From the NCBI GenBank assembly GCA_038049695.1, contig CP142456.1, forward strand, positions 17,884,501-17,948,500: DNA of 64,000 nt, in the 5' to 3' direction. A program made the position numbers and the translations under genes. This stretch comes from Cinnamomum chago. Taxonomy: Eukaryota > Streptophyta > Magnoliopsida > Laurales > Lauraceae. Positions 11,307 through 23,247 of the stretch are shown here, piece after piece. The notes beneath the pieces are model-generated. The model worked only from the letters and a program-made list of their open reading frames with translations. It searched no databases and had not been told where the DNA came from. The first letter of the stretch is position 1. Each line of letters begins with the position of its first letter.

Positions 11307-12340
11307 ACACTGTAGTGAATGAGTACTATATACAATATTGTAAGCTGTTTTAGATTAGACAACGGAGAACTTTTAAATGACTTGATTTTGACTGCATCCC
11401 ATAGTTGTATGTTATAGGGCTAACAGACCCCACTACTCTACCCAACAAGTGAGCTGGATCAAGAAGGAATCTTCAAAAGAAAAATAAAATTCACTTGTAG
11501 TTGTCACTGGGCCAAAATTGGCTTGAGTTCAATAAAAGGCTTTAATCAGTTTGATCACACGTTAAAAGAAAAAAAAAGAAAGGAGAAGAAAAGTAAGATC
11601 CTTTGTTCCATTCCCTCTATTTTGTGTTTTAATTACACATTTTTCACATAATGCATATGCAAGTGCCCTCCATTCCGATCAGATAAAAGGATTTGTTAGG
11701 ATTGGTTAGGGAAAAGACTCCTTGCATTTAGATAAAAGGATTAGTTTAAATTTAAATTATCATTATGTTATATTAATTGAGATCATTCCTAAAAATGAAT
11801 CTCACAGTGATTTTATCATTCCTAAAAATGAATCTCATGGTATTTTATCTCACTAAATTCATTTCTTTAACGGCACGTTTGGCAAACAGAGCTCCATCGT
11901 TTGTTGGAAGCCTGGAACCAAGCTATCCTCAAAGAGGGTTTTCTGGGAAGAGTTCCAAGTTTTTCAATTTTTTACCTGTCTTATTAGATTCCTCTCAAAA
12001 TCTAAAAGAAATTAGATTGTAAAATATGAGGATACTGAACCCCCCATAGCCTATGTAAAATTGTACATTGCTAGATACCAATTATGCTAAAGAACTTTTT
12101 TCTTAAAGACTTGCTCATATCAATTTGTAAATTGAAGTTAAATTGGACAAGGAGGTCATGCACAACAAAATCCCTAACCCAACTAGGGCCAAAATTAACA
12201 AACTAAAATCCAATTAACTTACTACCAAATTTGCCGGTAATAGGAGGGGTATTGGACTCATTAAAACCTGACCCATTGCTGTTCGCGCTATTATTTCTCA
12301 ATGGAGGAACACTTTCTTTCCTTCTTTCCTATATATGATA
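11307..12340. other. Unassigned sequence with a short direct repeat
   Basis: A 23-bp unit containing 'ATTCCTAAAAATGAATCTCA' occurs twice (11786-11805 and 11819-11838). 'GGCACGTTTGGCAAACAGAG' near 11872 resembles sequences common at plant transposon ends. No gene was recognised. Confidence 0.35.
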
Positions 12341-12342
12341 TA

Positions 12343-12500
12343 TATTTCTTTTGTCTAAAAGGCAAATTAATATATTGAAGGGGAAAAGGAGTGACATACA
12401 TAATTTTTACAAAACGCCTATAAAAGCCTCAGAAATGCACATTATAACCATGGCCATAAAATACAAGCAAACCCATAAAATTGTGAACAAGAATACCTGA
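12343..12500 (-). mobile_element. LINE 3' tail fragment
   Basis: Read on the minus strand this is a T-rich 3'UTR with 'TTTTATAGGCGTTTTGTAAA' and 'CCCCTTCAATATATTAATTT'. It closely parallels a segment at 21292-21430. It may belong to the same LINE as the zf-RVT fragment at about 13880-14520, split by the repeat region 12770-13780. Confidence 0.4.
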
Positions 12501-12769
12501 ATCTGAAAATTGGAAGACTACCCCTATATGGCAACTCTATTTTTCCCTCTAATTCTCTAAATCTCTAAAACGGGTAGAGCTTGTGAAAATAGAGGCGTTT
12601 GTCGGTAACTTCAGCCTATGCGCATAATAAACAAGCAGATGCAATGCCTCTTAAATCCACATCCCCCAAAAGGTGCATTTAAAAAGTAGAGACAAAAAAA
12701 TTAAGAGGCGGATGAACAATGTTTACCACTCTACAACTCCCTGGTCCGGTTTTTAAATTTTTTTTTAAA

Positions 12770-13780
12770 CCTAAGAAAGTAAATGAAGACCTAGACTATT
12801 TGAAATGTTTACAAGATCAAACACGGCTGTTAGACCAAATTTTAGCGATTGGATCATCACCAATCTCGAGATATGTGAAAAAAAAGTGAGCCATTGGATA
12901 ATATTTTTGGATTCTATGGGTCCGAACAAAAGATCCAAACCGTTAGATCACTTTGGAATGATAAATATGACGATGACGTCAATTTTCAAGGAATTTTCAA
13001 GGATTGATACCTTGTGAATCTCAAGATATTTGCAAAATAATATCAGTCACTGATGTAACATACTCAATATTGGATTAGTCCATAAGCGGTCATATTTTTT
13101 CTTTTATTTAATTAACTTTGGGATAGTAAATCATGATCCAAACTATTGAAATTGTTACTAAGATCAAGCACGAAGTACACCAAGAATTACTATTAGGAAC
13201 GGTTTAAAACCATTTCAAATGGGACTAGGAACAATTCTAAGCAGTTCCAAAAGAGGGTGTTGCTATTCATTTGGAACGGCTCAAGACCATTCCAAAAGTA
13301 CAATTCTGGAACTCCCTTACCTATTTCCTTTTTTTTATTTTTTTTAACGGTTATACACCGTTCCAATATTATTGTTTTGGAACAGTTTTAAATTATTTAG
13401 GAACTGTTCAAAATAGTTCCTAAAAATGAATTAGAAACAATTTTGAACCGTTCCGGAATCATTTAGGAACAATTGAAAAATTATTTTCAGAACGATTTAT
13501 CTTTTATTTAGAACGATTTATCTTTTATATGGGATCAAATTTCAGTCGTTCAATTATCATCAATCTCAAAATATGTTAAAAAAATGTGAGCAATTGGATA
13601 GTACTTTTTGAATTCTATGGGCTCCAAACACGAGATTCAAATGGTTAGATCTCTTTGGAAGGATAGACATGACTATGAAGTTAATTTTCAAGGGTTGGTA
13701 CCTTGTGAATCTTGATAAATTCGTGAAAAGCTTTGAACCATTGATTAAAAAAAGTCTATTTAAAACAGACCCTTGCATTA
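12770..13780 (+). repeat. Tandem duplication of about 250 bp, second copy split by a small element
   Basis: Block one (about 12775-13020) and block two (about 13125-13180 plus 13530-13740) share 'TTGGATTCTATGGG'-like, 'GTTAGATCxCTTTGGAA' and 'TACCTTGTGAATCT' segments in the same orientation. Block two is interrupted by the insert at about 13180-13525. The open frames at 12805-13017 and 13566-13778 (opposite strands) are by-products. Confidence 0.6.
13180..13525. mobile_element. Nested small element rich in GGAACGGTTT / AACCGTTCC palindromes
   Basis: Multiple copies of GGAACGGTTT, its complement and variants (13197-13510) form short inverted repeats, similar in style to CACTA subterminal motifs. 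Flanks rejoin as one continuous copy of the surrounding 250-bp repeat, which supports an insertion. Exact ends are not resolved. Confidence 0.5.
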
Positions 13781-13879
13781 CCTAACACTCCTTTTGATTA
13801 TGGCCTCTTTTTTATGGCTCTATTTTGATGGGTCTATCTAAAAAAGTGTACAAATACCTAATAAGCATGATGGAATGGA

Positions 13880-14520
13880 CTTGGTGACCATGAAAAGATT
13901 CTGGAAATCCTATCGAGAGACGAAAAGAACCCTTGGCTAGTTCTTAACTCTAATGTGAGATGCCCTTAGTTCATTGTATGTTAGTTCATTTCTAGCTTTC
14001 CAAAGAGAGAAAATGGTAAGAATTGCAATTGAAGGATAACGCCATCCATGTAGAACTAGAAAACAGAGGAGGGTAGGCACAACCAACTATTTGGAAGACC
14101 CATTTTCAAAAGGACCGAGCAAATGGACAGAGGAATAAAAGATAAACATTTTAGCAGCTTGTTCGCAAAGACAACATCTTGATGCCAAAGAAAGCTGCTT
14201 GAAGCTTGCTAGTAGGGCAATGGCCAGCAAAGAATATAATCCCACTTAGAGTAAGACTTGATTTAAGCTTCTTGGGGAAGAAGTCTCCACACATCTCAAT
14301 ATAAGGATAAGGGAGCTCTAGGATTGGATATACTCTTTATTCTCATAGGGAAGACAAAAGACAATGATATCACTGATATTGGAGTCTCCGCATCCAAATC
14401 TATCACAAGCTTGGGTTGAAGTTTTCTGATGCATCAATGGCCATCCAAAGTAGGAGGAATTTCTTTTTCCCTTTTCTTCTTAAGTAACTACTCATGTCAT
14501 TTGATATAGTAGATATTTAA
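13880..14520 (-). pseudogene. LINE reverse transcriptase C-terminal (zf-RVT) remnant
   Basis: Minus-strand translation across about 13960-14210 gives 'SLASRCCLCEQAAKMF...SSVHLLGPF' and then 'IFSLWKARNELTYNE'. This matches the zf-RVT pattern (Cys-x2-Cys...His) and the closing 'LWKARN' motif of plant LINEs. Stops and frameshifts break the frame, so no long open frame remains. Confidence 0.55.
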
Positions 14521-15268
14521 AGATATTAGATTATTTTCTAAATTTAAAAAAACAAGTAATTTTTTTTTCTTTCCTTAAGGTATGTTATGTTACATCATTT
14601 CCATGAAAGAAGATTCCAATTTTTGCTACGATAAAGACGAAAGCAACTATTTCCTGTGGGGTTTCCGTGACAAAGTAAAAGTCTATGAAAGCACTATTTC
14701 AGATACATTACAAAAATATATCCTATTTTTAATTATATTAATAGTATCAAATTCTTTCTTTTTTTACTTCTAAATCTTTTAAATCTATCATTATTGGCAG
14801 TTGCAAAAAAAAAAAAAACAAAAAAATTCCTTTTGAGTTTGTACATATTTATTTTTAGATGTATAAAAAAATTTCTTCTAGGGATTTTTTTTATAACAAG
14901 TGAGGGAATTTTCATATTTTAAGAATTCCTCCCAGTTGTATATTTGAGGATTCCTCATCGAGGATCTCACATCGTGCTTATTGGTGCATGTAACTGAGCA
15001 AAGTAGGTGTCATGTAAGTGCATAAATATGCAAAACTTCTATGAGGGGGAGATCTTTAAATTCTAAAAAGATTTATTATTTTCAAATGTAGATTTTTCAA
15101 ATCTTTAGAAAAAAAGAGGGGAAACGGTGAGAAATCTTCAAGGATTTATTTTTTTCAATACTAATGCGATTTATTTTCATTTCTTTTATGCATATGCCCA
15201 TGCTTTAAGTCTGGGTGGTCGAGTCAGTTGTGTTACGAATACTCTTAAATGGAAAGAACTATTTAACA

Positions 15269-15271
<3 letters not shown>
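14521..15271. other. AT-rich unassigned sequence
   Basis: Poly-A/T runs (for example 14805-14826) and short open frames (14582-14773, 14733-14915 minus) with no recognisable motif. Confidence 0.35.

Positions 15272-15332
<61 letters not shown>
15272..15332. repeat. (GA)n microsatellite
   Basis: About 30 uninterrupted GA units. The Arg/Glu frame over it is not a gene. Confidence 0.95.
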
Positions 15333-15335
<3 letters not shown>

Positions 15336-15518
15336 ATCTGCCAGAATAAATTACTTAAATACAAGTATCCATTGCGCATGAGCTGACATTTACCTTTTAC
15401 CTTCACAATTCCTCAGCAAGGTTGCACCCATGCAAAAAGTAATAAATGAATGAATACAACTATTAACTACCATTGTAGTTAAAAATGGCAGTGTCATCTT
15501 ATCGGCTTCATCAGGAGA

Positions 15519-15854
15519 TCACGACGGTTGATGTTGACGTCGAGTTTCACCGGAAGCAATGCTAGAACGGATGATGGCATCATCGGGCGCAAGTCCCACA
15601 TCAGGATGATGAATGGCAAAGTTCTTCTCATTGAGTTGGCATCGAGGGCCAGGATTGCTCGATACGTTTGTACACCCCGATCGACCGGAAGGTGCCACAG
15701 GGCCCTTTTGGAGGGACTGCAGCACAGTGATCTGTCTCTTTGATCCCCACTCCAGGTCTAAAGGGCTTGCTGCAGTGAGAGGTTGGAAACTTGAGAAGAA
15801 GAAGATGAAAATGATGGATGTTGTTGGTATGAGAGTTCTTCCTTTTAAACCCAT
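15519..15854 (-). CDS. Small secreted IDA-like signalling peptide precursor (copy 1)
   Basis: A 111-aa protein. Residues about 8-29 form a hydrophobic signal peptide (IIFIFFFSSF), so it should be secreted to the apoplast. The conserved block is 'LQKGPVAPSGRSGCTN' (about residues 47-62), followed by a second Cys nine or ten residues on ('NPGPRC'). This resembles the PIP motif (P-x-PPS) of IDA/IDL peptides, which signal abscission and defence through HAESA-type receptor kinases, but it has a Cys pair where classic IDA ends in KRHN. The same layout recurs in the minus-strand gene at 18553-18840. A TATA box lies about 100 bp upstream (15950-15960). The plus-strand frames over this region lack such features. 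The C-terminal tail of about 40 residues is not conserved between the two copies. The assignment to the IDA-like group is by motif only. Confidence 0.65.
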   Translation of the reverse strand: MGLKGRTLIPTTSIIFIFFFSSFQPLTAASPLDLEWGSKRQITVLQSLQKGPVAPSGRSGCTNVSSNPGPRCQLNEKNFAIHHPDVGLAPDDAIIRSSIASGETRRQHQPS

Positions 15855-15949
15855 CTCTGTGATGAAGAAGACTAATGAGGAGGAAAAGAGACAGTTTTCG
15901 TTATGTGGGTTTTTGGTGTTTTGTTTTGTAGAAAAGATGAGATCGAAGA

Positions 15950-15960
15950 CTTTATATATG
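15950..15960 (-). promoter_or_regulatory. TATA box of the upstream peptide gene
   Basis: Minus-strand 'CATATATAAAG' lies about 96 bp upstream of the ATG at 15854, preceded by a CCAAT-like 'GCCAATTAAC' (about 15961-15971). Spacing fits a leader of roughly 60-70 nt. Confidence 0.6.
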
Positions 15961-15999
15961 GGTTAATTGGCATGGAGAACTTGCTTGTATTCCTTGTGA

Positions 16000-17790
16000 G
16001 GAGCTTTTGACTGTGACTTGGTATTGCTATAGTTCATATAAAGAAGAGAAGAATGAATCAAATCAACGGTTTGACCGCACAAGCCAGTCTTAAGGACTCG
16101 ACCAGAGAGAGAGTCCGGATACGCCCTGTGTAACTTACACGCTTCCTCTGTTTTCTTTTACCTATTTATAAGTTTGGAAGAAAGAGATTCATTTGGGAAG
16201 AGATTTCTTGGAAAGTACGAGGAGAATGCTGATGCTTTGCAAGTTTTGTTTCCAAAGATCAATATTCTAACCTGAACTATAAAAGAACTCTACCATTTTC
16301 ATCACTCAATGTTATTTCCAACTTCTCGTGGATTAGAGTCCTTAAATAATAATGTTAAGGGATCTTTGGTTAATTTTTTATAATTTTAAAAAAGAATGTA
16401 TGTAGGATTGAGTAATCGGATGACATGCAAATCTGTTGGAGAAAGTCCGTGAAGGACATTTTAAAACTTATCCCTTCAAAATTCTAAATTTATGTTCAAC
16501 TATTAAGGCCTTAAATGGAAGGGCCATAGTCTCAAAAAGTGCTAAAACAAAGGCTTTCTGGAACTTTTTTTTTTTCCGGGACGAGGGTGGCAGAGGGGTT
16601 AGAATTGGCTCAAAACATGTCGCTTTCGCTTTCTGGAACCTTTTTTAAAATTGGTCAACTAACTTCAATCCACACCCATCCCAAATCAACACTAACCGGC
16701 CTGCATAACCCGCATACAATGCAACTCAACCCGTTTAACCCGGCCTGACTTTGAAGTTTAATCATACAAGCATCCCAAAATTTAGGTGATTTTGAAATTT
16801 AAAAAGTTTAAATCAGATGAAAGAGAATCATATAAATTTTTGGATGCCGTGGCGGAGTGTTGGTCTACTCACAATAAAAAAATAACAAATGCGATAGGTG
16901 ATCCGGACTCGAGTAGCACATATATCAAGTACTTTGCACTTGATGGGTATGTTAGTTGGAGCAACTGACGTCCACTTAATTAACAAGATGGTCATATTGA
17001 TGGATAGTTTGACATTTTATCCCACGTGGATTTTACTTGTATGGTTGGTTGCAGGGATGAGTTAGATGTAGTGGGTCCAAACAGTGACAGACCCAACTAT
17101 TGGATTTTGGGGAAGACCGCTCCCATCAGACCTTAAAATCTCGGATCCAGATCCCTGTTTGGACCACTAAGGGGGTGCCATATGGGACGTGTGATTTTTT
17201 TTTTAAGAAATGGATGTGGCATCTCAACTCATGTGGCACCCCCTGATTGGTCCAAAGAGGGCTTTCCTGTTCCGATAAAAAAGGCGATCCCTTTTTTAAA
17301 ATGCCTGCGCAAAAGAGGAATGGTGAACGGCTAAAGAAGCCCTTGCCCCCATAAAAAATAATGAAGAAATCAGCCCACGCTCTCATCAGAAATAAGCTCT
17401 CGCGCCACTAGATAAAATATTGAAGAAAGTAACATTACCTCTTCAATTGAAAATCTTTGATCTGCTATTGGGTCCAACTTAAGATGCTGGAATATTCATT
17501 CAGAGGTTCACTTTAGGAGCCTATATGTTCTATGAACCCGATTTTTTCTTAAACATATTAAATTCTCAGAGAGTAAACTTCTTTTGTGCAACCAATACGG
17601 CTTTAGCATGTGTATATATATGTGAGAGAGAACCGAATATAAATATATTGACGATTTTCTCCTACGTAGTGTAGACTGCGCCTAGGTGCCATTTGTCATA
17701 TTGGACCTTGAGAAATTTGGGGGTCCCCGCCTTTGATGATGGTCCAGATGTGCGATTCAGTGTGTAATAGACTTTTTCATATATATATGA
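16000..17790. other. Unassigned intergenic sequence
   Basis: No gene recognised. A stretch at about 16640-16745 ('CCTGCATAACCCGCATACAATGCA'-like, shown here in part) resembles 21130-21210, suggesting a dispersed repeat. The minus-strand open frame 17126-17386 has no known domain. Confidence 0.35.
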
Positions 17791-17792
17791 GA

Positions 17793-17968
17793 GTATTCAA
17801 GTGAGGGATTTTCTCACCATGTGTGGTAGGGGACTTCCTTTTTGGAGAGATTTCAAGTATAACAGGGTGTACTCCCTTTAAATACAAAAGCCCTTTGTAT
17901 TTAAAACCTCCCAAAAAAGGGAAGTCCCTGACCACACATGGTAAGGGAATCCCCCACTTTAATATTTC
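17793..17968. mobile_element. Foldback MITE / long hairpin
   Basis: Left arm (about 17793-17850) and right arm (about 17908-17968) are imperfect inverted repeats about 58 bp long. They share 'CCATGTGTGGT' and 'GGGACTTCC', with a loop of about 60 bp that itself contains an inverted 'AAATACAAA.GG' pair. The near-identical opposite-strand frames at 17777-18022 and 17823-18026 are a consequence of the symmetry. Confidence 0.65.
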
Positions 17969-18029
17969 TCTATCTATATATATATATAAAATCATGTACC
18001 CAATATCCATGGATACATGCATGTAATTA

Positions 18030-18550
18030 TATATGAGTAATGGTCTTTTTAAAGGAGGTCCTTATCACAACCATTGGATCAATGAAAAGCAAAGGGTTGG
18101 ATATTCATTTTAAGTCCAGATTTTGAGAGAGACTATACATCCAAAAGCATTACCCTTATAGCAACAGTACCCAACAAGTTTCACATTCAACTGTCAGTTA
18201 ATCCAACGACAATATCATGACAATGACAAGCTAAATAAAGAGCTAGTTCGGTGGGGTTGTTGGCAACCTACACATCATGGGACCTACCTGACTGACAGTC
18301 GAGATCACCAGATTTTAGGATTGCTAACTCTCCATTCATAATACAACACAGACTATTACTGGCTTAGTATCAACCGACTTACGTACTGACCCTTTAAACT
18401 GAAATCGGCATTGATGAGCTCTACATATTTAACACGAGTACTACCAACGTTTGCCTATTCATTCCATGCAGCATGAAACTCAACATAGCAAGAACAGAAA
18501 CATGCAGACGAAACCAATACATGCAATGCTGGGAGTGGAGTCATGATCGA
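18030..18550. other. Unassigned sequence 3' of peptide gene copy 2
   Basis: No features recognised. It probably includes the 3'UTR and terminator of the minus-strand peptide gene. Confidence 0.35.
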
Positions 18551-18552
18551 AG

Positions 18553-18840
18553 CTAAGGGATATTGGAAACGAAAGCGTGCCCTGTTGGCTTCCTCATTCT
18601 GCTATTGCAGTCACCACCTCGATGATTAGGTACGTAACTGTAAGTGCACGGGGAGTCTCCTGAAGGTGGCACGGGCCCTTTTGGAAGTGACTCGAAGAGC
18701 GAGGAGTCTTTCTGCAGCAACCACTCCCTTTCGAGAGGCCTCCAAGCGTGGAGAGGTTCCACATAATTCATGATCATCAACATGAAAATGATGGCGCTTG
18801 CTATTTTGAAGAGATCATTGTGGCATGGGCCCATCTTCAA
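18553..18840 (-). CDS. Small secreted IDA-like signalling peptide precursor (copy 2)
   Basis: A 95-aa protein with an N-terminal signal anchor/peptide (hydrophobic 'ASAIIFMLMIMNYV', residues about 14-27). The conserved block is 'FESLPKGPVPPSGDSPCTY' (about residues 49-67), followed by a second Cys after a basic/glycine stretch ('NHRGGDC'). 'LPKGPVPPSG' is close to the conserved C-terminal PIP region of IDA/IDL precursors, which is processed to a short peptide perceived by HAESA-family receptors. The Cys pair, also present in copy 1 at 15519-15854, suggests a disulfide-containing subgroup. Copy 1 lies 2.7 kb away on the same strand, so a tandem duplication is likely. The 5' leader carries a (CTC)n tract (18862-18892). 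Confidence 0.7.
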   Translation of the reverse strand: MKMGPCHNDLFKIASAIIFMLMIMNYVEPLHAWRPLEREWLLQKDSSLFESLPKGPVPPSGDSPCTYSYVPNHRGGDCNSRMRKPTGHAFVSNIP

Positions 18841-18861
18841 AATTTAAGTAATGGGTCTTTC

Positions 18862-18892
18862 CCTCCTCCTCCTCCTCCTCCTCCTCCTCCTC
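18862..18892. repeat. (CTC)n microsatellite in the leader of peptide gene copy 2
   Basis: About ten trinucleotide units, starting 22 bp upstream of the minus-strand ATG. It reads (GAG)n in the mRNA sense. Confidence 0.85.
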
Positions 18893-19122
18893 GTTTATGA
18901 TAATATAGGTTTCTAGAGCAATAGATTACAAGGAACGAATGGTAAAGGATGATAGCTAGGACTTTTTTCTTTTCTTTTCTTTCTTTTGAAAGCTAATGAT
19001 ATAAGCAAATATTTCCCGTTTGATTACAGATAGATGGGGGATCAGAATAACAGGGGATAGCTAGTGGGCCTGTGAGAGAGAGAAGCTTTGCTCAAAGGTT
19101 AATGGAAGTGGAGAGAAAGTAA

Positions 19123-19124
<2 letters not shown>

Positions 19125-19162
<38 letters not shown>
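19125..19162. repeat. (GA)n microsatellite
   Basis: About 19 uninterrupted units, roughly 280 bp upstream of peptide gene copy 2. Confidence 0.9.
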
Positions 19163-19164
<2 letters not shown>

Positions 19165-19381
19165 ATAGTTGCCATCTCCCGTACGTCATTGTCCAATGGT
19201 CGTGTTTTATGATACTGATTCTCTGCGGGGCCCAGAAAGAGGATATTCCCCACCTTGTGCGAGGTGGAAGGAGTCTGTTGAGCTCCACGTGTAACGTGAA
19301 GTCCTGCTTGGCACCTTGCAGGGCATGCGGACGCCGTGGTCACGTTTCAAGATCAATCTCATATATTACTCACGGATTCTT

Positions 19382-19424
<43 letters not shown>

Positions 19425-21290
19425 ACGTTAATTGTGAAAATTTTAGAATTTGGGCCATTGAAAAATCTTTATTTTTCAAGTTTTTGAGTACTCATAAATC
19501 CATCCAATGGATTTGACAATTTTTATTTTTACAGATTTATGCATCTAGGTTGATTTTTCTAAACTATATGCATTGATACACTAATATAAATATTAACTCT
19601 TCAATTATATAAATCCTCAACTTCGAATCCCTGCTTTAGGGGCAATAAGGAACTAATCCTCAAATACATGTGGATTTTTCATAAATTTCTCGTTTATTAA
19701 TTACCAAAGGAGCCTGGAGTGTCTCACCGCATGTAGTCCTGACTGGGTACCTAGCTCATACCTTTCTCTTGATGAATGAGGGGGTGAAACTCCGGTGGTA
19801 CGTACATAAAGTTCAACCTTTGAGGTGCCTCTAATAAAATGTGAATCTGATAGAGTTTAGTCCTCCTGCAAGTTCATTAATAATGTGATATCCTTAATAA
19901 GATATTTTCACAATCCGACCAACTTTTATTATAGTAAACTCCAGGAATATCCCTTTCGAGGAGAGGTCATTCATTTGAACAGTTTAGATTTTCAATAGAT
20001 GAGTATAACCGTAGAATTCCGCTTTGTCGTAATTAAGTAATCATTTGGTAAATCCAAAAAAAACAATAAGGGATCAATCTCTAACTAGCCTTGGGTGATT
20101 GTGTGGGTGGATGGGTGTACCAGTACTTATGACTTTAAAAAGGCAAAACTAACTTAGAAAATTCACATAATGATTATATTATCAATCAAATATCTGGTGC
20201 TACCAATATGAAATACCAGACAAGACGATTGAGACAGAGATGGGATCTGCACGTCCTTGTGGCAATTACTCGCAAGCGCGTGGCTGTCTTTCTCATTATT
20301 TGTGGATTGTCAAGTGATAGGGTGCATCCTAGGGCAGTATGATCCAACTGGCCCTAACTGCTCCTCAGGAAGAGCATGTGGCACATGCCTGTTGATTGCA
20401 ACATATCATATGGGTCCTAAGGCTCTTCCTTGACTAGTGCCCCAGACTTCCTTTGAATTGGTCTTATGATTCTAACCGTCCCAATTTATTGAAAGACGAC
20501 TGTAGTCAATTTTGCTCCCAAGAGCATGTTCGAGAATTTTGGACGTGACTTATGTGAAAGTGATTGGCGTTGAAGGCTTTGGAAACAGATGTATTCAATC
20601 CCATCCGAAACAACTCTTATTAGGAAAGGTTGCCAATTCAAATCCCCAAAGATCATTTTCACATCACTAACAATCATATCCCTACAATTGCGTCTAATTG
20701 ATTTCTACAAATAGGGAGATGATATCTTGGCCATCAATTAATTATTTTGAATGGGACCATTGGTGTTCAGGGTTGGTTTCGGTACTGAAGACCGTAGTCC
20801 AACATACAGAGCAACTGGACCCGTTTTATCTTGGAGGCAAGCTTGCGGTAACCCAATTGCAGTCACCAATCTGGTGTGGGGGCATTTATTGTTTTAAGGA
20901 AAGCGCCACCTACAACACAACTCAGGAATCCAATATCTCAACTCTATATTATTATTTTCTTTTCTACCAGATTGAATGTGGACAAGGCCAAGGTCCTTAC
21001 CAATTCCTTCAGCGAGATTAAGACTTTTCTTTTTTTTAAATAACTCTTGACTGGATGCACCCTAAATCTGGCAAATGGGTCGAATCAGGGCAACAGCGGG
21101 TTTAATCAAGGGTGTTTGGAGGCTGAACTCATCTCAACCCATCCAAATTAACTCGTATAACCTGCATCCAATGCAGGTCAACCTCTTTAACCTGACCCAA
21201 CTTGTATAAGTTTAGGCCGAGCTCAGTCATTTTCAAACAGTAAGGCTATAATAATATTTGAGGCTGATTGCGGGTCAAAAAATTAAGGGT
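19163..21290. other. Unassigned sequence with a long poly-A run
   Basis: A 36-base A run lies at 19386-19421. Open frames at 20486-20677 (minus) and 20698-21021 have mixed amino-acid composition but no motif I recognise. They could be decayed retroelement pieces. Confidence 0.35.
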
Positions 21291-21291
21291 T

Positions 21292-21430
21292 TTTTTTTTT
21301 CTGTTAAATGGAAGAAATTATATATTGAAAGGGGAAGAGGAACAATGATTACATTGGCAGCCCTGAAATTTACACAAAAGAATCAGCTATAAAGCACAAA
21401 AGGGAGATAAAAAAAAAAGCCCCAAATGAG
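21292..21430 (-). mobile_element. LINE 3' tail with poly-A (minus strand)
   Basis: On the minus strand: 'TTTATAGCTGATTCTTTTG', 'CCCCTTTCAATATATAATTT', 'CCATTTAACAG' and then an A run of about 12 (21288-21300). It resembles 12343-12500. It appears strongly 5'-truncated. Confidence 0.45.
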
Positions 21431-21487
21431 GGTCCTAAAATGTCTATACCTCTCAGGTCATGTTTCTTGTGGTATGAGGATGGTGAA

Positions 21488-23247
21488 TGATAAGTCCACA
21501 AAATTGTAGTATTTATTATCATTTTATGTTACTTTGTGGACTTAATTAGGATAATTTGCACTCAATTTCATAATTCCATGCATTTGAGCATTAAAGTTGA
21601 ATTTTAGTCAAAATCATCAATATTGCATGAATTTTATGAAATCTTTGGTTTACATCATCTTAGTGTCACACCAATTAGCTTTTTGATTCTTGCATCAAAA
21701 ATCATCTAGTGGTGCATATATGTGCTTGATCTCATTTGGGTCCCATGCATGCCATTTATGAATTTAATTTATACATATTATTGCTGAATTTTTTTTTTTT
21801 AGAGAATCTTCAGTTAATTGGGACCCGCCTTGAAAAGAAATTAAGAGAAGAAATTTACACAGAATGTCCAAGCCATACCACTTCAAGATGTTTGCACTAC
21901 CCATGTGGTCCCACACCATTTGCCAAAGCTTTGCTACAAATACAATTTCAGATTTGAACTTATCAAAGAGAGTGGGCCATAGCATGAGAAATTCCAAGTA
22001 AGAGAAGAAGAAAGAACCACATGCCCAAGTTGGGATGTTTCAAGGTTGCACATATCTAGTGGGACCCACATGTGTTTCATGATTGAAGAGAAATCCAAGT
22101 TTCAAATTTAAGATTTTTATTAAAGAGAATGTGGGCCCAAGTGAAGAGAATTTAAGAGGAAGTCCTTGTTGGCTAGGGAACATAACTAAGCAAGCCTTGT
22201 CCAAAAAGTTAACATCTCTCCAAAAGTTACTAAGAAACTCACCTTAACTTGGAAAGCAAGAAAAAAACTTACCAAAGAAGGGAGATTCTTTTGCTAAAAA
22301 AAAGGAGCTAGAGAGAAAGAATAGGGAGCTCATGCCCTATTTGAAGAATGCTTTGGACGTCCAAAGAAAAAAAAAACCCCTTCTCCAAAAATTGTCTCAC
22401 GTGGAACTCTCTCTCTCTCTCTCATATATTCCCTTCTTTCTTTCTTCTTTTCCATTAGCTAGTTTCTTTTCTCTTTTATTCTTTTGGTAGCCTTGGGCCA
22501 TGTCCAAGGATTTATTTTGAAGGTGAATCTTTGTGAAGGATAAGTTGTAATTGCCATGAAGTTTTCAATGAAAATCATATCTTTTGCAATGGAGGAGTAA
22601 ATTCTTTTGGATCGGAGCACAAAGCGAAGTTAAGTAATTTTATTTTCGTTCTATGTCTTTAATTTAATTCTTTTGTCCTTATGATGCATTATTTAATAGA
22701 ATAATAGATCTGCCCTTGTGCCACAGGCAAACCTCCTCTTTATATTTTTAAATAATTTCTTTTTGATCAGTTAATCTTTTTTTGATAGGATATACTTAGG
22801 TTTTTATACCTTTGATATTTTATGCTTAATTTGTTAACTGACGCTCAAAGTCATTTATATTTTTATGAGGTGATGGAGATCTTGGGTTCTTCTGCTTAAA
22901 AATTGATTTTTTTTAAAAGAATATCTTTCGGATCAGAAACATTGAGTTGTTTCTGATCTGAGTTATTTGCAAGGCAAAAGACAAAATTAAAGTTTGTGGT
23001 TTGAGAATTAAAATTAATTAATAGATTCTTTGTTGCTCTAGTCTACCTTTATCATTATTGTTATCTGTTCATCTTGCATAGTAGCCTTATCTCTCATTTA
23101 AATCTTGATTGATCATTATAAAAAAAAAATAGATTTTAAATTTTGACTTAGTAGTGCTCCCTGTGGGATTCGACCTGTACTTACCACTGTCTCAAAAAGA
23201 CAACTGTGCACTTGCAGTATTAAAAGATTGAAATTAAATTCACATCA
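21488..23247 (+). mobile_element. Solo LTR of a gypsy-type retrotransposon
   Basis: A 1760-bp unit begins TGATAAGTCCAC and ends CACATCA. It is flanked by identical 5-bp sequences GTGAA at 21483-21487 and 23248-23252. No PBS or coding domain follows, so this is a solo LTR left by LTR-LTR recombination. 'CACTGTCTCAAAAAG' and 'GTGCACTTGCAG' sit near the 3' end, as in other plant gypsy LTRs. The open frames inside (21736-21957, 21764-21997 minus) are not genes. The remnant at 6397-8502 is a diverged member of the same family. Confidence 0.85.

Noticed and set aside
15528..15966. Plus-strand proteins opposite the first peptide gene
   Set aside because: No signal peptide or motif. The minus strand has a signal peptide, the PSG core, a TATA box and a paralogue.
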